Notes: generated from the letters alone by a model not told the origin. A DNA stretch of 64,000 nt from Chryseobacterium foetidum (GCF_025457425.1 NZ_JAMXIA010000001.1:186001-250000), one strand, 5' to 3'; positions 24,334 through 34,419 are shown, counted from the first letter of the stretch. Numbers and translations are program-made.

Positions 24334-27300
24334 ATGAAGAAGTTAACAGACATACTGATTTCTACCCGAACGATGGCAGTACTTTTACTCGTATATGCCT
24401 TCTCCATGGCCTACGCCACCTTTCTGGAAAACGATTACGGAACGCCTGCTGCCAAAGCTTTGATCTATGAAGCAAAATGGTTTGAGCTGATCATGGTTTT
24501 GCTGATCCTCAATTTTTGTGGAAACATTGCCCGTTACCGTCTTTGGAAAAGAGAAAAATGGCCGGTTCTGGTTTTTCACTTGTCGTTTATTTTAATATTT
24601 ATTGGTGGTGCGATTACCAGATACATCAGTTTTGAAGGACAAATGAGCATCCGTGAAGGTGAAACTACCAATGAAATTGTCACTGATAAACATTTCTTTA
24701 AAATTCAAATTGAGGAAAAAGGTGATATTCTGACGTATCAGGATATACCTTACTTAATGTCTCCGCTTCACAAAGATTTTGAGGCCAATTATGAGTTTCA
24801 CGATAAGAAAATTAGGGTTGTTGCGAAAGATTATATCCAGAGAAAAAAGGACAGTTTAGTTCCCAATAATAATGGTGTTGAATATCTTCATCTGGTTTCT
24901 ACAGCGAGTACAGGCAGACAGAATATTTATATTAAACAGGGTGAAACCAAATCTGTTAACGGAACTTTGGTTTCCTTTGGAAAAGCGATTGAAGGAGCTG
25001 TAGAATTTGCCTTAAATGGCGGACAGCTGATGATAAAAACCCCCTCTGATGCAACTTACATGACAATGGCAACTCAGGCAACGGGTTCTACAGTGAAAGA
25101 TCAGTTTCAACCCTTAGTACTAAGAAGTTTGTATACGATTAATGACTTAAAACTGGTTGTACCCAACGGTTTAAGAAAAGGAAATCTGATTGCAGTGGAA
25201 GGCGACAGAAAAAAAGACCAGAACGTTCCGGATCAGCTTACGGTTGAAATTCAGGGGCCAAAAACCAAGCAAATTGTTGACTTATCCGTTGAAAGAGGAA
25301 ATCCGAATGCTTACAAGCAAGTGACGATGGATGGTCTGAATATTATGATGGGCTTCGGACCGAAAATTTATACCACGCCATTCAATATTAAACTTGACGA
25401 TTTCGTGATGGAAACTTATCCTGGAAGCTCGTCTCCGAGTGCCTACGAAAGTCATGTGAAAATTATTGATGAAGGTAAAGAGACGCCTTATAAAATCTAC
25501 ATGAACAATGTCTTAAACTATAAAGGTTACCGATTTTTCCAGGCAAGCTATACGCCAGACAGAATGGGAACCTTACTTTCTGTAAACCACGATTTCTGGG
25601 GAACTTTAATTTCTTATATCGGTTATGCATTTTTATTCGGAGGAATGTTTGTGATGTTCTTCTGGAAAGGAACTCACTTCTGGAAGCTCAATAAAATGCT
25701 GAAAGACATCAGCAAAAAGAAGGCGACGATGCTTCTTCTGATTCTTTTAAGCTTAGGCTTGAATGCTCAAAAAATAGAAATGCACGGCAAGGATGACGGA
25801 AGCGGAGAGCATGTGCACTCGGCAGATGACGGGCATACGCACGAAGTTGCCCCGGAAAGGTCTCAACAGCAGAACTCTCTGGCAAGTCCATTAACTAAAA
25901 TGAGAAATATTTCTCCCGACGAGATTATTTCAAAAAACAAAATCAGCAGAGAACACGCAGACAAGTTTGGGTATCTTTTGGTGCAAAATTATGAAGGTAG
26001 AATTGTTCCGATCAATACGCAGGCTTTAGATGTTTTAAGAAAATTATACAAAAAAGATAAGTTTAAAGGCACTGACGGTAATTATCTTACAGCTGAACAG
26101 TGGTTTATTTCAATTAATACAGATACACCAAGCTGGACGATGGTCCCTTTAATTAAAATTGATTCTAAAGGCGGAAAAGAGCTGTTGAAAAAAACAAAAG
26201 CTGACGAAGACGGTTATACCTCGCTGATGAATCTGTTCCCGGCAGATGCCAACGGAAATTTAACTTATATTCTTGATGAAGATTTTAATACTGCGTTCAG
26301 GAAAAAACCTGCCGAGCAGTCTGAATATGACAAACAGGTTATCAAAATAAACGAAAAAGTACAGATCTTCAACAGTTTCTTCAGTGGGCAGTTTATGAGA
26401 ATTGTTCCTGTGAAAAATGATTCCAATCACACATGGAATTCCTGGTTAGACCAAAAAATGGAACCGGATCCTGAATCTCAGAAGGTGATGGGACCTTACT
26501 TTGCAGAAGTACTTCAGGCGCAGAAATCTGGTAACTGGAGCAGGGCAGACGGTGAGCTTAAAAAACTTTCAGATTACCAGCAGAAATGGGGAAAGGCAGT
26601 TGTTCCCTCTGAATCTAAAGTGAATCTTGAGGTTTTTATGAACAAGGTTAATATCAATTTTGCGTTATTGATTTTCTACACGTTCGTTGGAGGATTTTTA
26701 ATAATTCTGGGGTTTGTAGAACTTTTCAAGCCGAGGAAGATGTTAAGTATTGCCATCAGAGCGATTATTTATATTGGAATCGTTGGATACTTCTTACACT
26801 TTTTAGGTTTGGTGGGAAGATGGTATATTTCCGGTCACGCACCTTGGAGTAACGGTTATGAAGCGATTGTCTTCATCTCATGGATTGGAATTTCTGCAGG
26901 TCTTGCCTTTTATTTCGGTTTCGGAAAAAGCAGCGGTGATCAGACAGGGGATAAGGCACTTTCTGAAAAAAAGAGTTTTTTCAGTTCTAAAAATAATTCA
27001 AATGCATTAATCCCTGCGGCAGGATTTATGGTAGCTGTAATTATGATGGGATTTGCTCACGGTGGTTCTGCACTTGATCAGCAGATTACACCTTTGGTTC
27101 CTGTTTTGAAATCATACTGGCTGATTGTACACGTTGCGATCATCGTTTCGAGTTATGGTTTCTTTGCACTGTCTATGATTATTGCTGTAATTTCGTTGGT
27201 GTTTTACATCATTGCAGACAAAAAATTATTTAAATTTCATAATGATACAACATTAAAAGAACTGGCTATTGTTTCTGAAATGTCTTTAACGATCGGTCTT

Positions 27301-27663
27301 TTTACTTTAACAGTTGGAAACTTTCTTGGAGGAATCTGGGCGAATGAATCGTGGGGAAGATACTGGAGCTGGGATCCAAAAGAAACCTGGGCATTTATCT
27401 CAATTATGGTGTATGCATTCGTTTTACACATGAGATTAGTTCCGGGATTGAGAAGCAGATGGGCGGTTCACGTAGCAACAATGTTTGCATTCTGTTCAAT
27501 GGTGATGACTTATTTTGGAGTAAATTATTACCTGAGCGGACTTCACTCTTATGCAGCAGGAGATCCGGTTCCTATTCCGATCTGGGTTTATCTCGGTTTG
27601 GCTACGATGCTTACGTTAGCTATTGTTTCATACATAAAATTTAAGGCACTGACCAAAAAATAG
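24334..27663 (+). CDS. fused ResB-CcsA cytochrome c biogenesis protein
   Basis: A 1109-residue system II heme export and ligation protein. The N-terminal half (about 1-470) is ResB-like: membrane helices (MAVLLLVYAFSMAYATFLEN, WPVLVFHLSFILIFIGGAIT) and a periplasmic domain. A hydrophobic stretch then resembles a signal peptide (TMLLLILLSLGLNAQ) and leads into a His-rich piece (HGKDDGSGEHVHSADDGHTH, about 483-502). The C-terminal half is CcsA-like with ISGHAPWSNGYEAIVFISW and the heme-binding WWD-type motif WGRYWSWDPKETWAF. The start ATG at 24334 is preferred over the TTG at 24256 because a -7 box lies between. An IS1182 element follows. Confidence 0.9.
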   Translation: MKKLTDILISTRTMAVLLLVYAFSMAYATFLENDYGTPAAKALIYEAKWFELIMVLLILNFCGNIARYRLWKREKWPVLVFHLSFILIFIGGAITRYISFEGQMSIREGETTNEIVTDKHFFKIQIEEKGDILTYQDIPYLMSPLHKDFEANYEFHDKKIRVVAKDYIQRKKDSLVPNNNGVEYLHLVSTASTGRQNIYIKQGETKSVNGTLVSFGKAIEGAVEFALNGGQLMIKTPSDATYMTMATQATGSTVKDQFQPLVLRSLYTINDLKLVVPNGLRKGNLIAVEGDRKKDQNVPDQLTVEIQGPKTKQIVDLSVERGNPNAYKQVTMDGLNIMMGFGPKIYTTPFNIKLDDFVMETYPGSSSPSAYESHVKIIDEGKETPYKIYMNNVLNYKGYRFFQASYTPDRMGTLLSVNHDFWGTLISYIGYAFLFGGMFVMFFWKGTHFWKLNKMLKDISKKKATMLLLILLSLGLNAQKIEMHGKDDGSGEHVHSADDGHTHEVAPERSQQQNSLASPLTKMRNISPDEIISKNKISREHADKFGYLLVQNYEGRIVPINTQALDVLRKLYKKDKFKGTDGNYLTAEQWFISINTDTPSWTMVPLIKIDSKGGKELLKKTKADEDGYTSLMNLFPADANGNLTYILDEDFNTAFRKKPAEQSEYDKQVIKINEKVQIFNSFFSGQFMRIVPVKNDSNHTWNSWLDQKMEPDPESQKVMGPYFAEVLQAQKSGNWSRADGELKKLSDYQQKWGKAVVPSESKVNLEVFMNKVNINFALLIFYTFVGGFLIILGFVELFKPRKMLSIAIRAIIYIGIVGYFLHFLGLVGRWYISGHAPWSNGYEAIVFISWIGISAGLAFYFGFGKSSGDQTGDKALSEKKSFFSSKNNSNALIPAAGFMVAVIMMGFAHGGSALDQQITPLVPVLKSYWLIVHVAIIVSSYGFFALSMIIAVISLVFYIIADKKLFKFHNDTTLKELAIVSEMSLTIGLFTLTVGNFLGGIWANESWGRYWSWDPKETWAFISIMVYAFVLHMRLVPGLRSRWAVHVATMFAFCSMVMTYFGVNYYLSGLHSYAAGDPVPIPIWVYLGLATMLTLAIVSYIKFKALTKK

Positions 27664-27686
27664 AAAGTTTGAAAATGTGTTTTAAT

Positions 27687-27710
27687 GAATCCGTCTCACA
27701 ACTGAGGCGG
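27687..27710 (+). repeat. left terminal inverted repeat of the IS, forming a terminator
   Basis: Contains CCGTCTCA-CAAC-TGAGGCGG, an 8-bp stem with a 4-base loop, followed by eight T residues. It may also end the ccsA transcript. Confidence 0.75.
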
Positions 27711-27771
27711 TTTTTTTTGGTAATTATTGCAGGATTTCGTATATTTATATCTGATAATCAGACAGTTGTTT

Positions 27772-29316
27772 ATGAATTTTAAGCATTACAATCAAAATCA
27801 GTTGGTTTTGTTTCCTTATAGTTTTGAGGATTTGATTCCCGAAAATCATCCTGTTCGGATCGTTAATGATATTTTGGAGAAGGTAAACATTGACCCGCTC
27901 CTGAAAGCTTACAGTAAAGAAGGAAATCCCAGTTATCACCCTGTGATGATGCTCAAGGTGATGGTTTTTGCGTATATGAACAATATTTATTCATCGCGGA
28001 AAATCGAAAAAGCGCTTCGTGAAAACATCAACTTCATGTGGCTCTCCAACATGAGCATCGTGGATCACAATACCGTGAACCGTTTTCGAACCCATAAACT
28101 TGAAGCCGCCTTCAAAAATATTTTCTCCCAGGTGGTTTTGCTTTTGGCAGAAGAAGGTTTGGTGAGCCTGAAACAGGTGTTTGTAGACGGAACCAAAATT
28201 GAAGCACAGGCGGGTCGCTACACTTTTGTCTGGGCAAATTCCATCAAAACCAACAAAGAAAAAATGCTTCGTCAACTGGAAGAGCTCTGGAAATACGCTC
28301 AAAGTGTGGCAAAGGAAGAAGATAAAGACCCTGAACCGCCGGAGTTCAAAGAGATCAGCAAAGAAAAAATCCGGCAAACGGCAGAAAATATCAATGCCAA
28401 ATTAAAAGGCAGCGGGGGTAAAACCGATTCCGACAAAAAAGCCAAAGCCAAACTGAATTACATTAAAAACAATTTTGAGAAAAACCTCGATAAATACGAA
28501 GCTCAGGAAGCTATTTTAGCAGAGCGGAATTCCTACAGCAAGACCGATGAAGATGCTACTTTCATGAGAATGAAGGACGATCACATGATGAATGGACAGC
28601 TCAAACCGGCTTATAATGCACAGATTTCCACAGAGAATCAAATCATCGTCAATTATACCATCCATCAGCAAACCAATGATATCAATACTTTGGAGCGTCA
28701 TTTGGAAAATTTTGAGAAATTGTTTGGTAAAAAAAGAATGGAAGAGTTGGAAGAACTCACTGCCGATGCGGGGTACGGAAGCGAGCAGAACTACGAATTA
28801 TTGGAACAGAACAATATTACACCATTTGTAAAATACAATACTTTCGACAAAGAGCAGAATGCCCATTATCAGGCGAAACACAAGACTTTCAGCAAAGAAA
28901 ATCTGCATTACAACGGGGAAGGCGATTTTTATATCTGTCCGATGGGACAAAAGATGGAAAAAACGCACGAAAGCACGCGCAAAACCAAGACCGGTTATCC
29001 TCAAAAGCTCTCCCATTATCAGGCTAAAAACTGCTATGGATGCCCAATTAGAGGCGTTTGCCACAGTTCCAAAGAAAACCGAAGCATCGAACGGAACCAT
29101 CATTTGGAAGATTACAAAGAGAAAATACGAAAGCTTTTAAACAGTGAAAAAGGCATTAAAAAAAGAAAACAACGCTCGGTTGAAGTAGAACCTGTGTTTG
29201 CACATCTCAAACATTGCAATAATTTTAAGCGGTTTACCCTCAAAGGTCTGAAAAAAGTAGAATTGGAGTTCGGTTTACACGCTTTAGCACACAATCTAAG
29301 AAAGAAAGTTGCCTAA
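27772..29316 (+). CDS. IS1182-family transposase
   Basis: A 514-residue DDE transposase. The N-terminal DUF772-type domain (LFPYSFEDLIPENHPVRIVN, YSSRKIEKALRENINFMWLS) is followed by the RNase H-like core with VFVDGTKIEAQAGRY, LTADAGYGSEQNYELLEQNN, and the C-terminal VEPVFAHLKHCNNFKRFTLK with the catalytic Glu. CPIRGVCH and CPMGQKM hold the Cys pairs of the insertion domain. No frameshift or stop is seen, so the element may be active. The ATG at 27772 is preferred over an upstream TTG at 27727. Confidence 0.92.
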   Translation: MNFKHYNQNQLVLFPYSFEDLIPENHPVRIVNDILEKVNIDPLLKAYSKEGNPSYHPVMMLKVMVFAYMNNIYSSRKIEKALRENINFMWLSNMSIVDHNTVNRFRTHKLEAAFKNIFSQVVLLLAEEGLVSLKQVFVDGTKIEAQAGRYTFVWANSIKTNKEKMLRQLEELWKYAQSVAKEEDKDPEPPEFKEISKEKIRQTAENINAKLKGSGGKTDSDKKAKAKLNYIKNNFEKNLDKYEAQEAILAERNSYSKTDEDATFMRMKDDHMMNGQLKPAYNAQISTENQIIVNYTIHQQTNDINTLERHLENFEKLFGKKRMEELEELTADAGYGSEQNYELLEQNNITPFVKYNTFDKEQNAHYQAKHKTFSKENLHYNGEGDFYICPMGQKMEKTHESTRKTKTGYPQKLSHYQAKNCYGCPIRGVCHSSKENRSIERNHHLEDYKEKIRKLLNSEKGIKKRKQRSVEVEPVFAHLKHCNNFKRFTLKGLKKVELEFGLHALAHNLRKKVA

Positions 29317-29372
29317 AGAGGACAACTTTTTCTATTTTCCAAAATAATATACATTTTACTGAAATAAAAAAT

Positions 29373-29402
29373 CCGCCTCAAATTTTGTTGTGAGACGGAT
29401 TC
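29373..29402 (-). repeat. right terminal inverted repeat of the IS
   Basis: CCGCCTCA pairs with TGAGACGG over a 14-base window and is followed by ATTCTTTTT, so it can end transcription from the transposase gene on the plus strand. Confidence 0.75.
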
Positions 29403-29642
29403 TTTTTATTGATATAAATCAGCTGATTTATTTTTATTTAGTCTAAATAGTTTTTATATTTGCTCAGTCAAGACTTAAGGTGAATGATGATTCTAATTTT
29501 AACTGTTCATTTCCAAACTTTTCATATCCATATTAATTTTTCATTTTTCAGGAACCGGTAATTTATTTTATCGGTTTTTTTTTCAATTAATCTAAAATGT
29601 TTGATTTATTAAACTTAAATTTACTTTTGCAAAAAAACATAA
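29403..29642. other. gap after the IS with an orphan promoter, short ORF and terminator
   Basis: A -7 box (TATATTTG, 29455-29462) is followed about 90 bases later by a terminator hairpin (AACCGGTAA with TTATCGGTT, 29553-29576, then a T run). Between them lies one small ORF of 25 codons (29484-29561, MMILILTVHFQTFHIHINFS onward) whose stop is inside the hairpin. This could be a small RNA of about 110 nt, a small membrane peptide, or chance. Confidence 0.35.
29600..29629 (+). promoter_or_regulatory. complete flavobacterial promoter for the gene at 29643
   Basis: -33 TTTG (29600-29603) and -7 TACTTTTG (29622-29629) are separated by 18 bases, as in characterised flavobacterial promoters. The ATG follows 13 bases later. 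Confidence 0.65.
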
Positions 29643-30146
29643 ATGAAAAAATTGACCACAGCATTTTGCCTATTGCTTTCGCTCACAGTATTTTCACAGA
29701 AATTATACACAAAAATCAAAGACTCAAAGGTTGATAAGGAAAGGCTTATTATTGCGACAAATTTTGTTAACCTTTATCTTTCCAAATGTGAAGCGCAGGA
29801 TTATACTCAATTTGAAAAATTTGTTCTTAGTAAAAATTTAGAAAATAAACTTTTTGAAGATCGGGGAAAATCTTGCAAAAATCTTCTCAACAAAAACGGA
29901 AAAATTCAGATTAGATCCTTTAATTCGGCGTACAGTCACAACTACTTTAAAAATGCAGATCCTGTAGAAATGTTTGTCTTCGATATCAGTACCGAAAAGC
30001 AAAGTGAATTAAAATACATCAGCGTCTGGGTTTATCTTGATCAAAACGTCATTGGCGGAATCTGGTTTTCAAAAGAAATATCTGTGAATCCAAATAAAGA
30101 GAAGGATAAAAAAGAATCCGCTCTTAGAAGCGGATCCAATAGATAA
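29643..30146 (+). CDS. exported protein of unknown function
   Basis: A 167-residue protein not assigned to a family. Signal peptide (KLTTAFCLLLSLTVFSQ). The mature part has a helical start (RLIIATNFVNLYLSKCEAQD) and a beta-rich end (KYISVWVYLDQNVIGGIWFS), a layout seen in NTF2-like or DUF-type periplasmic proteins, but that is only an impression. Own promoter and own terminator make it a single-gene unit between the IS and uvrA. Confidence 0.65.
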   Translation: MKKLTTAFCLLLSLTVFSQKLYTKIKDSKVDKERLIIATNFVNLYLSKCEAQDYTQFEKFVLSKNLENKLFEDRGKSCKNLLNKNGKIQIRSFNSAYSHNYFKNADPVEMFVFDISTEKQSELKYISVWVYLDQNVIGGIWFSKEISVNPNKEKDKKESALRSGSNR

Positions 30147-30174
30147 ATACATCTCATTTTTTAGTTAGACAACA

Positions 30175-30213
30175 ACAAAAAAGCACAGCCGACGATGCTG
30201 TGCTTAAATTTTT
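30175..30213 (+). terminator. intrinsic terminator after the 29643 gene
   Basis: AAGCACAGC pairs with GCTGTGCTT over a 7-base loop and is followed by AAATTTTT. Confidence 0.85.
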
Positions 30214-30339
30214 ATATCAAATTTAATTGCAATTTCTGAAAATGGAAAAGCAAGAAAAGTTTTCATTTCATTTTTATTACATAGTAAATTTAGGAATAAT
30301 TTTAATACGCAATATAAATCTAATGTTAAAATTCACAGG

Positions 30340-30363
30340 TTATCCACATTTTTTTGTGGATAA
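30340..30363. promoter_or_regulatory. inverted pair of perfect DnaA-box sequences
   Basis: TTATCCACA (30340-30348) and TGTGGATAA (30355-30363) are an exact palindrome with a 6-base T spacer. Each half equals the consensus DnaA box. It lies in the convergent gap between a small exported gene and uvrA. Confidence 0.55.
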
Positions 30364-30409
30364 CTTCAAAGGTTACAAAAACGATTCGTCATCGTTTCGC
30401 TACAAATTT

Positions 30410-33196
30410 CTACAACTTCTCCGCCACATACTTCGCAGTATGCGACTTCTTATTTTTTGCCAAATCTTCCGGCGTTCCTGTGAAAACCACTTCGCCACCG
30501 TGCTTTCCGGCATCTGGGCCAATGTCTACGATAAAATCCGCACATTTGATAATGTCAGGCTGATGTTCAATAACAATCACAGAATGTCCCAAATCAATCA
30601 AAGCCTGTAGCGACTTCAGTAATTTTTGAATATCGTGGAAATGTAGTCCGGTAGACGGTTCATCAAAAATGAATAGCGTTTTGTCAGTTGTTACACCTTT
30701 TACGAGGAAAGACGCAAGTTTCACCCGCTGTGCTTCGCCACCGGAAAGGGTTGAAGAGCTCTGCCCAAGCTGTAGATAGCCCAAACCAACTTCCTGAAGC
30801 GGCGTAAGTTTCGTAACAATCTTATCTTCTTTATTTTCTTTAAAAAATTCGAGAGACTCGTCAACGGTCATGTGAAGGATGTCTGAAATATTTTTTTCAT
30901 CAAATTTCACTTCCAGAATTTCATTTTTGAAACGTGTTCCTTTGCAGGTTTCACATTCCAGCTCGATATCAGCCATAAACTGCATCGAAACGTTGATTAC
31001 GCCTTCGCCTTTACATTCATCACACCTTCCGCCATCCACGTTGAAAGAGAAATGCTTTGGCTTGTAACCCATCATTTTAGACATTTTCTGCTTGGCAAAA
31101 AGATCCCTGATGTCGTCATAAGCCTTCAGATAAGTTACAGGATTTGATCTTGAAGATTTCCCAATCGGATTTTGGTCGATCAGTTCAATATTTTTGATCA
31201 TTTTCAAAGGAAATTCTACCGAATCGTAATCTCCTTTTTTACCGCCCATTCCGAGCTGAATCTGTACTTCGGTGGTCAGAATTTCTTTCATTAAAGTAGA
31301 TTTTCCACTACCCGAAACCCCCGTGATCACCACAAGATTTTCAAGTGGAATATCGACATTAATATTCTTCAGATTATTCTGTCTGGCACCTTTGATATGA
31401 ATAAATTCTTTCGCTTTTCTTCTCTTTTTCGGAACTGCAATTTCAAGTCTTCCTGTAAGATATTTTGAAGTTAAAGTATCGGCATCTTTCAGTTCTTTAT
31501 AATCTCCCGCAAAAACCAATTCACCTCCTAAATATCCTGCTTCAGGACCGATATCAATGATATAATCTGCCGCTTTCATTACATCTTCATCATGTTCTAC
31601 AACGATTACTGTATTTCCGAGGTCACGAAGATTTTTCAGAACGCCAATCAGATTTTCTGTATCTCTGGAGTGAAGCCCGATGGACGGTTCGTCTAAAATA
31701 TAAATCGATCCCACCAAAGAACTTCCTAAACTTGTCGCCAGATTAATTCTCTGACTTTCCCCTCCGGAAAGGGTGTTGGATGTTCTGTTTAAAGTTAAAT
31801 AACCCAGACCAACCTTCAGTAAAAATTCAATTCTGGTGGTAATTTCGTACAAAAGTCTTTTGGCAATTTCTTTATCGTGATCAGACAGTTTTAAGCCTGC
31901 AATTAAAGGAAAAAGTTCATCCAAAGGAAGCTCTATCATCGACTGGATATTGTGCCCGTCAATTTTTACCCAAGTCGTTTCCTCACGCAGACGCAAACCT
32001 TCACAGGTAGGGCAAAGTGTTTTGCCGCGGTATCTTGAAAGCATCACTCTGTATTGAATTTTGTACAGATTTTCTTCCAACATTTTAAAGAAATTGTTCA
32101 GAGAAGGGAAAGTACTTTTTCCATCACCTTTCCACAGGAAGTTTTTCTGCTCCTTGGTTAACTGATGGTAAGGCTTATGAATAGGGAAGTCGCCGGCTTT
32201 CTTAATGAAATCTTTCTTCCATTCGCTCATTGATTCACCTTTCCACGACGCCACGGCATCTTCAAAAAGCGACAAAGCTTTGTTGGGAATCACCAAATCT
32301 TCATCAATTCCAATTACTTTTCCGTAACCTTCGCAGGTCGGGCAAGCTCCAAAAGGATTATTGAAACTGAAAAAATGAACATTCGGCTCAATAAATTCAA
32401 TTCCGTCAAGCTCAAATTTATTTGAAAACTCTTTTACCGTCCCGGACTCAATATTTTTTAAAGAACAGTATCCCCGTCCTTCATAAAAAGCCATTTGGAT
32501 GGAATCTGCCAGTCGCTGAAGAAAACTCTCATCTTCTTCATAAGAAAAACGGTCAATCACGAGGTTAATAACCATATCTTTTTCGGGAGTAAATCCGAAA
32601 CTTTCCAAATCTTCAATTCCGGCGACATTTCCGTTGATTTCAAGTCTTGTGAAACCAGCCAGTTTTAAAACATTTAAAGTTTCTTTAAAATTTTCTGAAT
32701 CAAAATCCAGAGGTGCCGTCAGTAAAAACGCTGTGTCTTTTTTGGCATCTTTAATATAATCAATCACATCAGAAACAGAATCTTTCTTCACTTCTTCGCC
32801 CGAAACCGGAGAAAATGTTCTGCCGACTCTTGCAAAAAGAAGCTTCATGTAATCATAAATCTCGGTAGAAGTTCCCACCGTAGACCTCGGATTCGACGAA
32901 ATTACCTTCTGCTGAATAGCGATGGAAGGTGCGAGACCTTTTATATCATCAATTTTAGGTTTTTCGAGTTTACCTAAAAACTGTCTTGCGTAGGAACTTA
33001 AACTTTCCACATACCTGCGCTGTCCTTCAGCATAAATCGTGTCGAAAGCCAGTGAAGATTTTCCGCTTCCCGAAACGCCTGTAATCACGATGAGCTTATT
33101 TTTAGGGATAAGAACATCAATGTGCTTCAGATTATTAAGGTGTGCGTTTTTTACGAAAAGTTGTTTTTTTATATCGATATCGGGAGTTGTAGCCAT
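30410..33196 (-). CDS. uvrA: excinuclease ABC subunit A
   Basis: A 928-residue DNA damage-recognition ATPase of nucleotide excision repair. Two ABC modules: Walker [18 protein letters not shown] near the N-terminus and [17 protein letters not shown] in the second half. The signatures are [17 protein letters not shown] and [17 protein letters not shown]. Zinc motifs [21 protein letters not shown] and [10 protein letters not shown]...CETCKG are present. Length is near the usual 940, with all functional parts seen. It is monocistronic, with a palindromic DnaA-box pair 46 bases downstream. Confidence 0.97.
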   Translation of the reverse strand: MATTPDIDIKKQLFVKNAHLNNLKHIDVLIPKNKLIVITGVSGSGKSSLAFDTIYAEGQRRYVESLSSYARQFLGKLEKPKIDDIKGLAPSIAIQQKVISSNPRSTVGTSTEIYDYMKLLFARVGRTFSPVSGEEVKKDSVSDVIDYIKDAKKDTAFLLTAPLDFDSENFKETLNVLKLAGFTRLEINGNVAGIEDLESFGFTPEKDMVINLVIDRFSYEEDESFLQRLADSIQMAFYEGRGYCSLKNIESGTVKEFSNKFELDGIEFIEPNVHFFSFNNPFGACPTCEGYGKVIGIDEDLVIPNKALSLFEDAVASWKGESMSEWKKDFIKKAGDFPIHKPYHQLTKEQKNFLWKGDGKSTFPSLNNFFKMLEENLYKIQYRVMLSRYRGKTLCPTCEGLRLREETTWVKIDGHNIQSMIELPLDELFPLIAGLKLSDHDKEIAKRLLYEITTRIEFLLKVGLGYLTLNRTSNTLSGGESQRINLATSLGSSLVGSIYILDEPSIGLHSRDTENLIGVLKNLRDLGNTVIVVEHDEDVMKAADYIIDIGPEAGYLGGELVFAGDYKELKDADTLTSKYLTGRLEIAVPKKRRKAKEFIHIKGARQNNLKNINVDIPLENLVVITGVSGSGKSTLMKEILTTEVQIQLGMGGKKGDYDSVEFPLKMIKNIELIDQNPIGKSSRSNPVTYLKAYDDIRDLFAKQKMSKMMGYKPKHFSFNVDGGRCDECKGEGVINVSMQFMADIELECETCKGTRFKNEILEVKFDEKNISDILHMTVDESLEFFKENKEDKIVTKLTPLQEVGLGYLQLGQSSSTLSGGEAQRVKLASFLVKGVTTDKTLFIFDEPSTGLHFHDIQKLLKSLQALIDLGHSVIVIEHQPDIIKCADFIVDIGPDAGKHGGEVVFTGTPEDLAKNKKSHTAKYVAEKL

Positions 33197-33439
33197 AGTA
33201 AAATTGTGACCGACAAAAATACGAAATTCTGAGTTGTAAACTTAAAAGTTTTTGATAATATACTTAATTCCATGAATTGTCATTTACTCAAAATTCCATC
33301 ATTAAAATGAGAAAAAAATTGTATATTTTGATTATTATTTAATGATGCTTGAAAAATTAAATTGTTGAACGAAGTACGCACATTTATTGATAGTAAGGAA
33401 TTTACAATAACAGGTTTTATCCAAAAATGATCAAAAAAC

Positions 33440-34243
33440 ATGTTAAAAAAACTCACATTTTTCTGTCTGCTCTGGTTTCAAATATTTCAGTCGCAGGACA
33501 AATACAATAATGCAGAGCTAAAGATTGATTATCAGATGATCATTTCAGATCATCAGGGCAATAATAATGGAGATGACATGCGACATGTATATGATTTCAC
33601 CCTTTTATGTAATTCACTAAAATCAATTTATGCAAATAGTGGATTGCAAAATTATTATGAATTTATCCGAAAAAGCAGAGGAAACAGGCATATACCAGGT
33701 TTAGATAAAAGTATGTATCCAAAATCAAAAAGCAGCGTATATAAAAATGGCGAAAGTGTGGTTGTAACTTTGCCGGTTGGGAATCAACTATACACGTTTA
33801 CTGAGCCTAAACTGAAATGGGAAACAATTTCAAATGAGAAGAAGGAAATTTTAGGAAATCAGTGTTTAAAAGCAAAGGCAATTACAGATACAGGCAAATT
33901 ATATTATGCGTGGTATTGTCCCACAATTCCGATACCTGAAGGACCATTTCGTTTTAAAGGACTTTCGGGATTAATTTTAGAAGTGCACAACGAAGACAAA
34001 AGTCTTATCATCAAGGCAACTAAAATTGAAAAATCAAAAGATATTATTGAGTCTATTGCCTACGTTAATACAGTAAATTTAAAGGAAAAAGCTGATTTTA
34101 TTAAGAAAAGATCAGAATATATTGACAATCCTAATGCCGATCAGTTTTCGTCACCGTACAAAGCCTACACCCTTGACGGCAAGGAAATAAAAGTGGATAA
34201 AAGAAAATCGCTAAAAATAAATGAAAGTATTCTTTTAGATTAA
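33440..34243 (+). CDS. GLPGLI family exported protein
   Basis: A 267-residue exported protein (signal KKLTFFCLLWFQIFQSQ). The family-naming motif appears as FRFKGLSGLILEVHNEDKSL. Before it come KEILGNQCLKAKAI and YYAWYCPTIPIPEGP, also typical of the family. GLPGLI proteins are restricted to Bacteroidota and often occur near TonB receptors; no function is known. A BtuB-like receptor follows after 203 bases with its own promoter. Confidence 0.88.
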   Translation: MLKKLTFFCLLWFQIFQSQDKYNNAELKIDYQMIISDHQGNNNGDDMRHVYDFTLLCNSLKSIYANSGLQNYYEFIRKSRGNRHIPGLDKSMYPKSKSSVYKNGESVVVTLPVGNQLYTFTEPKLKWETISNEKKEILGNQCLKAKAITDTGKLYYAWYCPTIPIPEGPFRFKGLSGLILEVHNEDKSLIIKATKIEKSKDIIESIAYVNTVNLKEKADFIKKRSEYIDNPNADQFSSPYKAYTLDGKEIKVDKRKSLKINESILLD

Positions 34244-34390
34244 ATTAATTTTCAGGAATAATAATGATCCCTTTTTTTGCAGAAAGTGGATTTTTTGCAT
34301 TTCAAAATAAATCTGTAGCAGTACCAACTAATACAATTTTTAATTTTATTTTAAACAATTTCACAAAATATATTATGACAAGTATCATTT

Positions 34391-34419
34391 TTTGGTCTGA
34401 TTGAAGTCTGCTAATTTTG
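34391..34419 (+). promoter_or_regulatory. complete flavobacterial promoter of the BtuB-like receptor
   Basis: -33 TTTG (34391-34394) and -7 TAATTTTG (34412-34419), 17 bases apart; the ATG is 27 bases later. No cobalamin riboswitch-like sequence is recognisable between promoter and gene. Confidence 0.65.

Larger units (their letters stand above)
27687..29402 (+). mobile_element. IS1182-family insertion sequence, intact
   Basis: A 1716-bp element with one transposase gene. The outer 16 bases GAATCCGTCTCACAAC at 27687 recur as an exact inverted copy ending at 29402. After a 6-base size difference the repeats continue with TGAGGCGG. Each end folds on itself (CCGTCTCA with TGAGGCGG) and is followed by T-rich sequence, so both ends look like transcription terminators. 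No clear target duplication is seen. It begins 24 bases after the ccsA stop codon and interrupts no recognisable gene. Confidence 0.82.

Noticed and set aside
27661..27775. Disrupted gene at the IS insertion point
   Set aside because: The ccsA frame is complete before the element and the next gene on the right has its own promoter; nothing is broken.
30340..30363. Chromosomal replication origin
   Set aside because: Only one pair of boxes, with no dnaA, dnaN or clustered further boxes.
30227..30610. Open frame of 127 codons on the plus strand
   Set aside because: It overlaps the 3' end of uvrA by 200 bases on the other strand, runs through the DnaA-box palindrome, and shows no recognisable protein pattern.
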